Source of the DNA: Hofstenia miamia
Taxonomy: Eukaryota; Xenacoelomorpha; Acoela
NCBI GenBank assembly: GCA_004352715.1
Contig: SCFE01000018.1
Coordinates: 217,166-281,165, forward strand
Length of the DNA stretch: 64,000 nucleotides
Direction of reading: 5' to 3'
Shown here piece after piece: positions 1 through 12,050 of the stretch. Position 1 is the stretch's first letter, and every line of letters begins with the position of its first letter. The position numbers and the translations under genes were made by a program. The notes below the pieces were generated by a model that made no database searches, had not been told where the DNA came from, and saw only the letters and a list, made by a program, of their open reading frames with translations.

Positions 1-560
1 AATACGTATGTATTAGACAATATGGCGTATTTAGTGTAATAGCTACTCTTAACCATTAATTAGCTTTAAATATTTTATCAAATTATTATTCTAACTATAC
101 AAGATTTAAAATGTAGTAACTAATCTTTTGTTCAACAGCAAGCTATATATTAAGTTTATAACTTTAGCGATATTGGTTAGTAGGCTGTAGTGTAAATTTG
201 AATCATGTATGTTATTGGACAATTAAAACCTAAAATCCCACCAAAAACCCCAAAAATCTGCGTGGGTTTTGTGCTATTATGTTTCTGATTACATTAAATA
301 CACAGTGCCCTTAATCACTCCACGTGAGGTAACTGAATTGTTTGAGACATGTGTTTATTTCCAGTAGCATATTAATCAATCAGTCATTTTTAATTGTTAT
401 ATTCTTATAGCCTAACCGTGAATTAAAGCAACAATTTAAGGTGACTGTTCCTACTATCGAAGTGTTTTGTTTTGTGTTTAAGTTTTTTCCATTACTGAGT
501 CCGAATTTTTACATTAAAATATTTATGGAGTTCTTAATTTAGGATTTTCTAAAATCGTAA
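1..560. other. 5' flank of the first gene, no gene seen
   Basis: AT-rich sequence without a convincing open frame or repeat. The final 20 bases hold a splice-acceptor-like TTAATTTAG (AG at 541-542), 18 nt before the first start codon. It may be a trans-splice site or the end of a 5'UTR intron. Confidence 0.4.
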
Positions 561-1085
561 ATGGACGTACCAACTCATTTAAAATATCTATGGGCTTCTG
601 CGTTTGAATTAAGCAAATGTTCGCCTATTTTAGCCGCATTTCGCGGCGGTTTATTTTTAGAAACTTGCAATGCACTTAATGTTGAAGATCCCAATAACTA
701 TTTTAATTTTCTTTGCTCCAAGTGTGGTCTTCCCTTGAATGCATTTTCTAAATCAATCAAAATTGATAGTTCCAAACGCAAAACCTATCGGAGATTGCTC
801 TCTCGTAAAGCAAAGGGTAAGCTTAATGGTGTTGGTAAGAAGCTGCTCATAAAATTAGAAAAACACCATAAAAAGATAGTCCAGATATCGTGTTCATTGT
901 GTGGACACGTCTCCCGTGATGGCTCTATCGACATTCTGTATTCTGGTGATCATTTCAATAAGAAACCATTTTTGAAGTCTAAAAAAGACTCTCTATTTTC
1001 AATACTTCAAAAGTCCAAGAGTAAGAAGGTAACTACCGACAATAGTGCTATGGCTCTGAAGGCATTTTTGAAAAAAAGGAAATGA
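561..1085 (+). CDS. Small zinc-ribbon protein, C18orf21/RMP24-like (putative RNase MRP subunit)
   Basis: Intact 174-codon frame in one exon. Seen: an N-terminal helix-like stretch with YLWASAFE (residues 9-16), a CSKC knuckle at 52-55, a very basic middle part (about 72-105, many Lys/Arg), a second knuckle CSLC at 111-114, and a Lys-rich end (ALKAFLKKRK). Two Cys-x2-Cys pairs about 56 residues apart, separated by a basic segment, are the layout of vertebrate C18orf21 (RMP24, reported as an RNase MRP protein) and, more loosely, of the Rpp21/Snm1 family that binds RNase P/MRP RNA. The YLWA-type motif and a C-terminal LK..L segment also fit C18orf21. Inferred role: nucleolar rRNA processing. The start is the first ATG after an acceptor-like TTTAG at 541-542, and a polyadenylation signal lies 220 nt downstream. 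Assignment is from motif memory, so another Rpp21-like protein is possible. Confidence 0.6.
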   Translation: MDVPTHLKYLWASAFELSKCSPILAAFRGGLFLETCNALNVEDPNNYFNFLCSKCGLPLNAFSKSIKIDSSKRKTYRRLLSRKAKGKLNGVGKKLLIKLEKHHKKIVQISCSLCGHVSRDGSIDILYSGDHFNKKPFLKSKKDSLFSILQKSKSKKVTTDNSAMALKAFLKKRK

Positions 1086-1686
1086 AAAACATTACTTCGA
1101 TGATTACCATGTTGTAAGTTTTGATAACATTGTTACATAATTCGTTTCGAAGTTTCAATTCATAGGTTAAATCCCACAGAAGCAACCTTGGTCTTCAGAT
1201 TCACATTTCAAATCTAGTTTGTTACCGCTTAATCTTTATTCCAATTGAGCTAGTTTTTATATAAATCAGGATAGATTTTGTTTTTCCTGCTCACAGAATG
1301 TATCAATAAAATATTGACATATATGTGACCAGTTATTTATAATGAACAATGAAATTCATCGAACAATCAAAATACTGAAAGATTTATTTCTGCTGTAAAT
1401 TTAATCGACTTCTTTTGAAAAGATTGATATCGAGATTATCTCTTGTTATTTATCGAATCTAAATTTATTCAATTTATACCTTTGGAATCCTCTAAATATG
1501 TGTTTCTACTTTAGTATATATTTAAATTACCAGTTCGATGTTCGTAGTGTTCGTAATGTGTTTAATATTGTATGTATCCTAGTTATTTGATTTCAAAATA
1601 CAGTCATTTTTGTTCTTGATGTTATTTTTTTCAGATTTTAAAAGGTTATTGTCTTACGTTCACGTTGAGTTTGTTTTTGTTTCAGA
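1086..1686 (+). other. Spacer between the zinc-ribbon gene and WDR53
   Basis: Holds the 3'UTR of the upstream gene, with AATAAA at 1305-1310, and the promoter or leader of the next. Two acceptor-like runs, TTTTTTTCAG near 1634 and TTTTTGTTTCAG ending at 1685, precede the WDR53 start. Confidence 0.5.
1305..1310 (+). promoter_or_regulatory. Polyadenylation signal AATAAA
   Basis: Canonical AATAAA 220 nt after the stop codon of the 561-1085 gene. It is the first AATAAA downstream of that stop and is the likely 3'-end signal. Confidence 0.5.
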
Positions 1687-3811
1687 ATGGTTGTTTGGAA
1701 TGAAAAGCATACTGATACCATTAATTGCATTGATTGCAACTCTAGTGGTATCGTCATTTCTGGTGGAGAAGATAAATCTGTGCAAGTGTGGAATTTTACA
1801 ACTCAAGCAGTTGTGGCAAGTATTGAAAATTTTAAGGATGAGGTTAGTATGGCAAAATTTTGCATTATAAAATTTAGAAAGAAAGTTTTGGATAATTCTT
1901 CCGTACAATTAAATCCCATAAAACTTCATTTTTGGTAATTGATATTTTGGATTAATTTTTTAAGTTAATTTTTATTTGAAGCTGAATGCTTTAAATGAAT
2001 CGATTATTATCTGATCTGAGCATTATACAATTTGTTGTGTTTTAATTTTTTACATCTCTTCACGCCCAATTTGCTTTTTAAATTTTTTCGTTGAGTATAT
2101 CGAAGTTAATCATCTTTTAAATACCTGTGTAGGCAAGCAGGAAAACATTGTAGTTATTTATGTTTCCGTAATGCAACATAATATAGCATTATAAAACTCA
2201 TTTCTACGTTTTACTAGAAGACAAAAGGTTTATGCTTTGTGACATCGCATGTCAATTTTATGATGATTTTTTACTGAATGAAATTTCAATGTTAGTAAAG
2301 CAGCATATAGTATGTTAAGAATGGCACATTCTTCGATTTCAAATTTTTTAAGGTATCCGCATTGCGTTTCAATCCAAACAATCAAAACCATTTCATAGCA
2401 TCATCGGGCGATTCCATTACTCTGTATGATGTGAGGAATGTTAAAAAATCTCTTCTCCACAGGGTCATTCTAAGTAATGAAGATGACGCAATCAATGATG
2501 TGGACATCAGCTCCTGTGGTGAATGGTGTGCAATCGCAAGTGATGATAAGTATCTGCGGTTATTTGAGTTTACAACTGAATTCATTGCAAATCTGGACGG
2601 ACACGAGAACTTGGGTGATCTATGATAAATTATTCTTTAAAAAAATTCATCAGCATCCTTCTACCAAATCAGCCTGTGGAGTTTTTTGTATTTATTTTTC
2701 CTGCTTTGCTGAAAATGGTTATTTTTTATGTTTTATACTGGGTCGCAATTTTCTAAGAGAATGATTTAATCAAAGAGGAAAAACAATTTTTTTTCCGTTA
2801 TACGGTAATTGTAAAAAGAATATTTTCGTTGTCCATAAAGCCTGCAAGAGTGCATTACTCCAAGGGCAATTATATGTAGCAATATATATATATATATATA
2901 NNNNNNNNNNNNNNNNNNNNNNNNNNNNNNNNNNNNNNNNNNNNNNNNNNNNNNNNNNNNNNNNNNNNNNNNNNNNNNNNNNNNNNNNNNNNNNNNNNNN
3001 NNNNNNNNNNNNNNNNNNNNNNNNNNNNNNNNNNNNNNNNNNNNNNNNNNNNNNNNNNNNNNNNNNNNNNNNNNNNNNNNNNNNNNNNNNNNNNNNNNNN
3101 NNNNNNNNNNNNNNNNNATATATATATATATATATATTGCTTCAATTTCAATGTCCCAAATACTATTTTTTGCCTGTTTAAAAGTGTTTATGAAAAATCC
3201 TAAACAAAAGCGTTTTTTTATTATAACCAAGATTTTATACATGTATGTTCTAAAAATTGTATTGTTTATTATTTTAAAGGAAACATTGATTTTTTAATTT
3301 ATCATAAGTCACTTGCTGCAAATTCGTCGCGGACACAGATGACGATGTTCCAGCTGTGCTGTCCGGCGGCTGCGATTGCAATGTCATTCTCCATGAGCTT
3401 AATGGACGTCAGTTACTTCCTGTTTCACAAAATATAGATCTTTGCGTTATTGGAAGTACACTAGTTAATCCGCCATTTGTTCACTGCATAGCTACAAACG
3501 GTGATGTTGGTGTTTGCGGTTTGGAAAATGGAATGCTATTACTTTTGGATTTAAAGCCCTTGGATATTATTGCAGAAAGTTCATATCATTCACTAGCAGT
3601 TTCGCAAGCAGTTTTTTTAAATAATGCTACTCTTTGCTCATCTAGCAATGAATGTGTTATTGCAACATGGGACATCGCACAGGATTCATTTGAGCTGAAA
3701 AGCGCTGTGCCTCATACTAGCAAGATAAACTCAATGTGCTGCTACACGAACAATTTAATTATTGCAGATTTATCTAATGCTATCACAAGTTTTTGCACGG
3801 ATCTTCCATAG
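1687..3811 (+). CDS. WDR53: WD-repeat protein 53 (three exons)
   Basis: Inferred exons 1687-1842, 2353-2614 and 3309-3811 join in frame to 306 residues (human WDR53 is about 358). Exon 1 ends GAG before GTTAGT (phase 0). Exon 3 begins after ATAAG (phase 1 junction, codon G+TC). Seen: a first blade with GGEDKSVQVWNF, a second with SGDSITLYDVRN whose Asp-x-Arg (78-80) is the DWD/DXR signature used by CUL4-DDB1 receptors, then SDDKYLRLFEF, LSGGCDCNVILHEL and a final IIADLSNAITSF. Order and wording follow vertebrate WDR53 blade by blade, including the C-terminal end. Family knowledge: WDR53 is a DDB1-CUL4 associated factor with poorly known substrates. Oddities: the second donor (GTGATC) is weak, and intron 2 contains an assembly gap. 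The ATG sits one base after TTTCAG. Possible poly(A) signal ATTAAA near 3940. Confidence 0.85.
2881..3137. repeat. (AT)n microsatellite around an assembly gap
   Basis: A run of alternating AT enters and leaves a block of Ns (2901-3117) inside WDR53 intron 2. The gap is most simply an unresolved AT microsatellite, so its true length is unknown. Confidence 0.9.
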
Positions 3812-4173
3812 TTTTTATTTTTTAAATTTGTATTTTCATAATTTTTTATATCATCAGATTGATTATCTCTAGTTTTACTTCCGTATGTTGAAAATTCTAC
3901 TTCTTACAAGTATTGATGATGAAACTATGTTTTAAGTTTATTAAAATACAACTCTCAGTTATATGTCTGTTGTTCTTACACGTTTTGGACGTTATTCAAT
4001 TCGTTATTTTTTGCCTGCAATTGTGACATGCCTAAGATAAATATTTCCTTAGTACGATATGCTTCGTATATTAATTGTTACTTACGTAAAATTTATGGTC
4101 TAAGTGTGTTATAAATTGTATTAGTTTTTAGATTTTTTCTAATGTATATCAAATTTTATGTACTGTTTTAGAG
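3812..4173 (+). other. Spacer between WDR53 and RPE1
   Basis: A 362-bp AT-rich interval with the 3'UTR of WDR53 and the leader of RPE1. An acceptor-like CTGTTTTAG ends at 4171, two bases before the RPE1 ATG. Confidence 0.5.
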
Positions 4174-7100
4174 ATGACGCCTCTCAAGATAGCACCCTCT
4201 GTTATCAACGCTGATATGGCGAATCTTGAAACTGTTGGGGAGCGCTTGATGACTGCCGGAGCAGATTTCTTACATCTTGATGTTATGGACGGTCATTTTG
4301 TTCCTAATATGACTTTTGGTGCGCCTGTTATCAAGTGCCTGCGGCATAAAATCCCCTCCGCTCCATTTGAAGCTCATATGATGGTCTCTGAGCCAAAAAA
4401 GTGGATCAATGACATGAAAAACGCTGGAGTCAACTTGTACACTTTTCATATAGAAGCCACTTCTGAACCTAATAAGTTGTCTCGGTTGATTAGAGAGGCA
4501 GGGATGCGAGCTGGTATAGCAATAAGTCCTGATACTCCATGGAATGTTCTTGAAGATTTATTGGATTGCATGGATTCCATTTTAGTAATGACAGTTGTGC
4601 CTGGTTTCGGTGGCCAGTCATTCATGGGAAATATGTTGGACAAGGTACGAATTCTGTTATTACAAATAATATCCATATAAATTCATCTTCCTTTCTTTCT
4701 TGTATGACAAGTCAATGTTTCAGGTTTGAATTTTTTGAGTTGATTCAAACTGAAAATTAGTTCTCTGATAAAGAATTTCAAGTAGTATTACGGCTCAATT
4801 TAAGTCTGTATCATCACCTACTAAATACATGGCAATGAATAGCACTATTTGAGTAAAAAAAACGAGGCTGATGTTTTCATATTAACTTTTTGTAATTTTA
4901 TTAATTGCATAATTGGAGTAGTTTTTTATGAGTACTGTGTAAAAATTCAATGATAACCTTATTTTGGTTACAGGATAATTTTATTAGCAGTCTATTTCAA
5001 TCATTTTAATTGCAATAATACAAACCGTTTAATGTCCTCGTTTTATTTAACTGAAAATGTGCTATTTACAGCTGTGTATTTTGTAGATCATGGTCTGTAT
5101 GTGTATATTTAACCGTCTATCTTGAGTACTAAAATTCATTAAACTATCATTAGGAAAATTGCTTATATTCCGGAGGTAATTTTTTCGCTTAAACATGAGT
5201 GCAAATCCGCAATTATCATTTTATGATCAGCATTCTGGGTGTTCAGTGAATTAGAAGGGATCAGACAATTTTCGGAAATTTTCGAAAATTATGAAATTTT
5301 GTTTGTTACTAATTGTGTTATCAGCAGATTTCTAGAATTTTTCTTTGCCTGTATTCGATTCTTTCAATTATTTCAATTTTACTTTAATTCTTAATGTGGT
5401 AATTGTACTCTAAAGCACCGGGCGACTTTCCTTGAGATTGGTAAGCCCTAACCTTAATGCAACGAGTAGTTCAATGTAAAATATATCTTTAGCTGATAAT
5501 ATAGGCTGAATCCAAGTAAGTTTAATTTTTTAATTGTTAAAAAATGCACCAAAACTTTGTAACTTGTGTCTTTTCCTTTAAGATTGTGTATTTGATTTGA
5601 TTTAATCGATCTTCTCTCAAAGCAGCTCCTTGATAAGCATCGCTCCTACTATAAAAGTGTCATTGCCTAACGAAATATATTAGCTAAGATTTGCCGTTTG
5701 GATTTCTCGTAATGTTAATTTCAAGCATGACAACGTTATTGTATTATGATTAAGAGCCTTGGTTACGACCAATAATGCTTTGTTGATTGCATGCGCGATT
5801 ACTACTTGTTATATATACAGTTTTAAATAGTTATTTTATCGCTTGAATTTCTTGTCCACATAATACCTCTTTTCAAATCGAAAACCGTTTGAAGTGGTCT
5901 GCTATTTCTCTTGATTTAACCCTATCTTGGCCGAGTGTTTTTCACTTTTAAAACCGGGGGTTCTCCAAGAGCTTCTCCCCTAATAAAATCAATCCTTTTC
6001 ATCACAAAGCAGCAAAACTTGGCAGGGCTTTAGCTTACAAAGGCTGAATACTAGAAGAAAGGAACTCGATATTCTATTGTTCTGACGTCATAATGGGCCC
6101 TTACGTCAGTAAATTTACTTTAGTACCCAAAAATTTGAACGTTATGTTCCTGTAATGGACGGACGGTGAAATTTGGTTGCAGTCATAGCTAACATATAGA
6201 TAATTACAATAATATCCATTATATACCCAATTATTATGCGATGTCTAAACAAACATTTGAGCAACTTGTTGATAACAGGATGAAATTAATAATGTATTGG
6301 TTTTATGGAATAAAATTAATATATCTCAAAAATGATGTTAAAATTAGGAAAATAGGAAAATTAACAAATGCGGGCCAAATCTTCCTTTACATCTGCGATA
6401 TAACATTATTTCTCAAGGGGTATTAAGGAATCACTCGCTTTTCCTCCCGGAGACCGTTTCATGAATCATCACTACCGGTTACATTTCTCTTATAGTAAAC
6501 ATTAGAAGTCATTTTATATACCAATACATCATTTCACTCTCAAATTCGCACAAGAGAGATTCAATTCCGCACATTTGTTTACCCTGTTTATATTCCATTT
6601 TTTACAATTTTTTCAGTAATATAATAGTTTATTTTGGACATCTAAAGAAGTTCAGAAATATATTTTAAATAATGTCTTAAAAATGTCTTTTGATGTGTTA
6701 GTTGTAGTTTAACTAGTCTTAGAACGTGGGTTACATACATATTTTCTAGGTAATGAAAATATTTAAAACTCAATCATTTCGTTTTCATTTGCTTAAATTC
6801 ATTATTCACTGCATTCAACACCATGCCAGAGATGAAAAAAGGTCAGGTCGATTAATGCAGTTTGTCGAAAGTTGACGCCTATGAAGCAACCATTTCTAAA
6901 GTGGAGCAGTCGAATTTAATACGTCGGGTAATATGGGACGGAGTTGAATATGGGATAGTGGGTCAGGGCAAAGAGTCTGTGGCCATATATGAATGTGAGC
7001 CGAAAGGTTACTCTCAAGCCCATTCTGGCTGACGAAGCTTTACACCTCGTTAAACGAATGTCAATTCTGTCAATTATATTATTATAGCAAATATTTCTTC

Positions 7101-8343
7101 TATTTTTCGGATTACTAATGTAAAGTTAAGTATTTTGGTAACTTACTATAAAATCTACACTGAAATTGAAAAATGCGATAGTGTTTTGAAGAGTACATGA
7201 TACTAATGTAAAATTTCAAAGTGCAAATTCAATTTTTCAACACGATTTTGGTTCATATCCATTTCTGCCACAGAGTCTTTCCCTTGCTCCAATATCCCAT
7301 GTCACAACTCTGTCCCATATTTCCCGACATATTATATTCTACTGCTCCACTTGGCCTCATGGTATAAAATTTCGACGAACTGCATTAGTCAACCTGAATA
7401 ATAGAATTAAACAGAAGAAAACAAAAGTAATGCGTTTTAATTAGTTTGCATCACCTAGAAAATAGGCATGTATCCGTGATCCAAGACTAGTTACGCTTCA
7501 AATAACACATCAGAAGAAACATAGTATTTGAAATATAACTCTGAATTTCTTTGGATGTCCAAAATAAACTATTACTTAAAGAATTGTAAGAAATTGAATA
7601 TAAACTGTGTTCACAAGTGTGTGAAATTGAATTTCTCTTGCTCGAAATTAAATCGCTCTTGTGCGAATTTGAAAGTGAAATGGTGTAGATCAATCTGCCG
7701 TCCAAAAGCAAAACAACTTAAGTCCAAATTTATTCTTTTTGGGAAATCCCCTTTTTTGTTGTGTATTTAAAATATTGTATCGGAATAAATGTATTTATTA
7801 AATTATATTAAAAGCTGTTTTCATATAACCTATTACTATAGATAGACTATAGAATAGGTTTGGATTTATAAAATGGCATTTAAATCCTTTTTTATGAAAA
7901 ATTGGACTTAAGTTGTTTTGCTTTGGAACGGCAGAACTATAATCCAGATTTTCAAAAAAAGTTTCTCATCTTTGCATGGTGCTGTTAGTATGTTCCATAA
8001 ATTCAGTAATATCCTTAGTTTTATGTTGATATTTTCATTTTCATTAAAAGTTATCAAAATTATTGAAAGAATTTTTCATTGTATTTTGAAATAGGTAATT
8101 TTACAGTGGGCACTTTTATCAAAAACGCTAAATTAGTTGCTATTAAAATAATATTTTTAGGTGAAACACTTGCGAGAACTTTTTCCAGATTTGGATATTG
8201 GGGTTGACGGGGGCGTTTCACAAGCAAACATTAATCAATGTGTCCACTCTGGTGCGAATTACATCGTATGTGGAAGTGCATTAGTCAAACAGCCAGATTA
8301 TTCCATAGCAATTTCCAATCTTCGCAAGTCTGCGAATTCTTAA
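4174..8343 (+). CDS. RPE: Ribulose-phosphate 3-epimerase, copy 1 (two exons)
   Basis: Exons 4174-4644 (157 codons, donor AAG before GTACGA) and 8161-8343 (acceptor TTTTTAG, 60 codons plus stop) give 217 residues, near the usual 220-228. Enzyme of the non-oxidative pentose phosphate pathway, interconverting D-ribulose 5-phosphate and D-xylulose 5-phosphate in the cytosol. Seen: TIM-barrel family motifs IAPSVINAD, LHLDVMDGHFVPN (His34 and Asp36 metal ligands, Asp36 catalytic, Met38), AHMMVSEP (His68, Met70), LVMTVVPGFGGQ (Met139, phosphate loop 144-148), GVDGGVS (Asp173, second catalytic Asp) and VCGSALV. By alignment to human RPE these match His35, Asp37, Met39, His70, Met72, Met141 and Asp175, so the active site is complete. 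The ATG follows TTTTAG by two bases. The 3516-bp intron is rich in repeats. A paralogue lies 8 kb downstream. Confidence 0.96.
4645..6526 (+). other. RPE1 intron, upstream part
   Basis: No coding sequence seen. The piece at about 5925-6240 is less AT-rich, with TGACGTCA, GGGCCC and GGACGGACGG. It looks like a fragment of a dispersed repeat, but no second copy was found in the window. Confidence 0.3.
6527..7685. repeat. Large diverged fold-back (inverted-repeat) element in the RPE1 intron
   Basis: Left arm about 6527-7010 and right arm about 7236-7685 are imperfect reverse complements. Matched pairs include TTCACTCTCAAATTCGCAC with GTGCGAATTTGAAAGTGAA, TTTATTTTGGACATC with GATGTCCAAAATAAA, ATTTTCTAGGT with ACCTAGAAAAT, and AAAGAGTCTGTGG with CCACAGAGTCTTT. 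A spacer of about 225 bp separates them. This fits an old fold-back or MITE-like DNA transposon. No transposase frame is left. Confidence 0.7.
7695..7934. mobile_element. Short TIR element (MITE) in the RPE1 intron
   Basis: Ends CTGCCGTCCAAAAGC and, reversed, CTGCCGTTCCAAAGC continue as matching arms of about 33 bp (both include CAAAACAACTTAAGTCCAA). Size 240 bp with no coding capacity. The target duplication is not clear, so the superfamily is open. It abuts the right arm of the preceding fold-back. Confidence 0.65.
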
Positions 8344-8449
8344 CGTTTTTAATTCATTTTTATTCCATTTTTTAGTTTCATCTATTAGTAAAGCAATTTA
8401 CTTGTGTGATAAAATGATTTATCTTTCTTACAATAATATAAAATATTAT

Positions 8450-8891
8450 TGAATTTAAAAAAGAAACGCATCATTTATTTAACATGTTTCGGCATGCCGC
8501 TGCCATTTTCAAAAAGTTTCCCACTATAAAATTTACACAATATTCATCAAATTGCATTTTTATAATATTTTCGATAAATTAAAGAACACAAAATTCATTC
8601 GACCGTCTCTGATCATTTAAAGAACTGTAATATGAAATTTACATATAAAATTTTATCCATGGCAATTGATGTTTTTCAACTAATCATCATTGAATCAATT
8701 TATATAGAATTAAAGGAACCAAACTTAAACAAAAAAGATGAATATAAATACAAACTAAATTTAGCGAAAATATTATAAAAAAATGCAATTTGATGAATAT
8801 TTTGTAAATATTATAGTGGGAAACTTTTTGAAAATGGCAGCGGCATGCCGAAATATGTTAAATAAATGATGCGTTTCTTTTTTTAAATTCA
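8450..8891. repeat. Fold-back MITE downstream of RPE1
   Basis: Arms of about 130 bp (8450-8580 and 8758-8891) are near-identical reverse complements, starting TGAATTTAAAAA and containing CGGCATGCCGCTGCCATTTTC, with a spacer of 177 bp. High arm similarity suggests a fairly recent insertion. No open frame, and target duplication not evident. Confidence 0.75.
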
Positions 8892-11341
8892 TATATAAAC
8901 TCAAGAATTTTATAAAATATTATTGATCAATTTTTGCTTAATATAAAATATTATTTAAGATGTAGAAAATTTATACCATTTGTTCTATTTTCTGAACACG
9001 TTCTATTCAACACCATTGAAAGGTGGGGCTGAAAACAAGCGTGCCACAGATAATCTAAACCAAAAATCATATTAAAGGATTAGTTAAAAAAACTACATTG
9101 CACACCACAAGACTATTTAAATCGGAATGCACTATATAACAGCAATGAAATTATTACTAAGAATTTAGATTTTGTTTTGAAAGGACAAATGTAATAAATC
9201 ATTTAACAAAGTTATGAATTTGTAGTATTTTGTAAGCATGTTGACTTGTAATATTTTTCTTCATCCTCACCAAAAGTATTTTACTAGAAAAGAATTCGCA
9301 ATTTTAAATCTTACAATTTGCTAAAAATGAATATTCTGTATTTATTCTTAAAAAGAGATTGTTCATGTGCCCAATTAATTACATATTTTAATAGACATTT
9401 CATTTCTTCGAAGCTACTAGTGACAACTAGTAAAGCCCCAAATGTTTGATGAGAATTTATGATCCTAAAATTTCAGGCTTTTCGTTTTCTCTTATGTTTA
9501 TGGATAATAATCACTTCATTCCGTATCCATTGTTGTCTTCACAGTGACTTTATGCAAGAAATCAATAAATTAATGAAATTTCAGCAATGAAAAGCTTTTC
9601 CTAAATATTTTGCAAAACCTGAAAATAGTTGCATGTATATAACAATTTTAAAACTATCAACCCAGAATAATGACATTGTATATTATGAAAATTAATAAAC
9701 TTTGGTATATTTCAAAACTTGACTAGTTTAGGCATTCACTATGCAGTCTAGAAATGAGAAAATCTTGAAATTTTCTATTTCATAATTGAAACAATCGGTC
9801 ATATGTTATAGAAGTGTAAATCATTAAAACGAACCATACTCCATTGTCTAAAATGCTTCATTTAATAAACTCTAAATTTGTGGGGTTTCCGCCATTTTCA
9901 ACTAAAATACACATGGTAGACAGCAAGTGATAAGCTAATGATTTTCTGTGAAAAACTTTTAAAAGATATGTGATTTATTTTAAAATTACCAAAACTGAGA
10001 AATTGGCAAGAATAGTACAAAACCTATTTTAAAAAATTTAAAGTTACTATACTTAGATACTTGCGTTTGCCTAATATATATATATATATATATTTATTTA
10101 TTTAACAGTTTCCATATGCAAAACTGGCTTTAAATACATTCAGTGTTAAATTAGAATTTCTTAATCTAAAAATACTGTCTACTGGCAAAAATCATGAAAC
10201 TAATAATCCAATTTTGAATATTATTAAAATGTGCAATAGAACTAACAGATTTATATTGCATACAAAAATTGTGTACAATTGTCTAATATTGAAGTCAAAA
10301 TTATAGAAAATTTTTGCACACTTAAAAATTTGTAATTTATTTCACTGAAACTATGCATGCGCAAAGTTTACTAACGCATAGCAACAATTTAGTCTCCATT
10401 TTTATGCCTGCCATATACTAAGTTTAGGGGATTACATGGAATTTTCACTCCCTTCTAGCAATCATTTGAGATAGCACTCTTCAAATTTGACAACATGCCT
10501 ATATTGCATTAAAATGAATTTGAATAGGGTTAGATTAGTTTTCGAGACAAACACTTTTTTCCTGGGGTCTGAATAGTGGTTTTTGGATTGAAGTGTGCTG
10601 CAGCATGAGCATTTAACTGACAAGTCTTGCCATCAAGTTGTAGAACCAAAGATGATTGCATCTAAGATAAGATAAGATGCATAAGTTGCCCATATTTAAC
10701 TTTTAGTGCTATAATTTTATATATATTTTTTAGTCTGTTCTTTTTAAAATTTTTGTTTGGCATTGGAAAAATTTAAAGAAACTAAAAGCTTAACTTGTTG
10801 CTAAGCAAAATCGCTATCAATACTTTCCTTTTTTGTGGGCTAGAAATCAATTGCTATTACATCTAAGGGTTTTCATTTCCCGTATCTGAACATATTTATT
10901 AAAAATTAGTATGCTTAGATATGGATGGGCGAGGTAATACTAGACTCGTTGCAAGTAATAACAGAGCAAGTAATAAATCCGTATCATAATTTGAGAACGT
11001 TTCTGGTGCTGCAATGCCGCATTCGCATTGAAAAACGACATTTTCCATAATTAAGTTCTCTAATAGTAATCTATCTAAGATAGAATAACTTTTATCCTTA
11101 ACAGAGTCAAAACTCTATGAGATGTGAATCTCAATTTATTTCTGACGGAAAGTAACAAAATTTAATTAATATTTCTTATATGTTAAAATAGCAAAATAAT
11201 TGCCTTCAAATTCAGTTCTGGACTTGAGGTCGACTTGGGCTACTATGGAAGTTAAATACTAATATATACCCTATGTATTCATCTTACCTATTGTTTTTTA
11301 TTGTTGATATTTTAGCATCTATTATACTGTATATGCTGTTA
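8892..11341. other. Intergenic DNA, no gene seen
   Basis: AT-rich with many stops in all frames. Contains a short (AT)n run at about 10073-10092. No splice-supported exon or named repeat recognised. Confidence 0.4.
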
Positions 11342-12050
11342 CAGTAAAATCTCTCTATAACGTACTTGAAGGAACCAGCCAGAAAAGTACATTATAATGA
11401 AGGTTCGTTATAGCGAGTAGTAATATCTTTAATGCATTATTTGCAATTTTAATACAATAGTTAACGGTACTTAGGTATTATGTGTTAATATTTACCGAAC
11501 ATTTTACATTTAATGTATATACAGTAAAACAGGCTTTTTTAATTGTATTAATCATAATGGGTATATTGTAACAGACAATTAAATAGTACTAGACAACATG
11601 TAATTAAAATGATAGCACTGGCTAACACAGAAGTGGATGAAAAATCGAGTTAAAAAATACAACATGTACTTATATGAACTAACAAATTTGAATACAGTAA
11701 CTAACCATGATGAAAATGTTATTCAGATGACTGTTTAAGATCAATTTGATAAAAGTTACGAGTTTGGTTTCTTTGGAAGAAAATCAGTAATATTTTTTTA
11801 GCAACCTTTTATTTTAATTTATCAATCAAAAACTTTCATCTATTAAAGTAGCAGATACGTTGTAGGGAATGGTAATTTGCATTATTTGTGATTGGGGGGA
11901 CCAAATTGAAGGTACGTTATAGCGAAAAAGGACGTTATAACGAATAAAGTCCGTTATAGCGAAATTTTAATTATGAATTTTTAGGGCATTTTCAAGGACT
12001 AAATAAAATGTACGTTATAGTGAAAAGTACGTTATAGAGAGATTTTACTG
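11342..12050. mobile_element. Non-autonomous pogo/Tigger-like DNA transposon
   Basis: Starts CAGTAAAATCTCTCTATAACG and ends with its reverse complement, a perfect TIR of about 24 bp, flanked on both sides by TA (11340-11341 and 12051-12052). Several internal copies of GTTATAGCGA-type motifs sit just inside the ends, in both orientations. Length 709 bp without a transposase frame. TA target and a CAGT..CTCTATAACG terminus are typical of pogo/Tigger elements of the Tc1-mariner superfamily (family knowledge). Confidence 0.85.

Noticed and set aside
7528-7770. Cys/Lys-rich 80-codon frame
   Set aside because: Lies within the right arm of the fold-back and the adjacent MITE, so it is repeat sequence.
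561-8343. Polycistronic operon of the first three genes
   Set aside because: Same strand, but spacers of 601 and 362 bp and an AATAAA in the first spacer argue for separate transcription units. Operons of trans-splicing animals usually have much shorter gaps.
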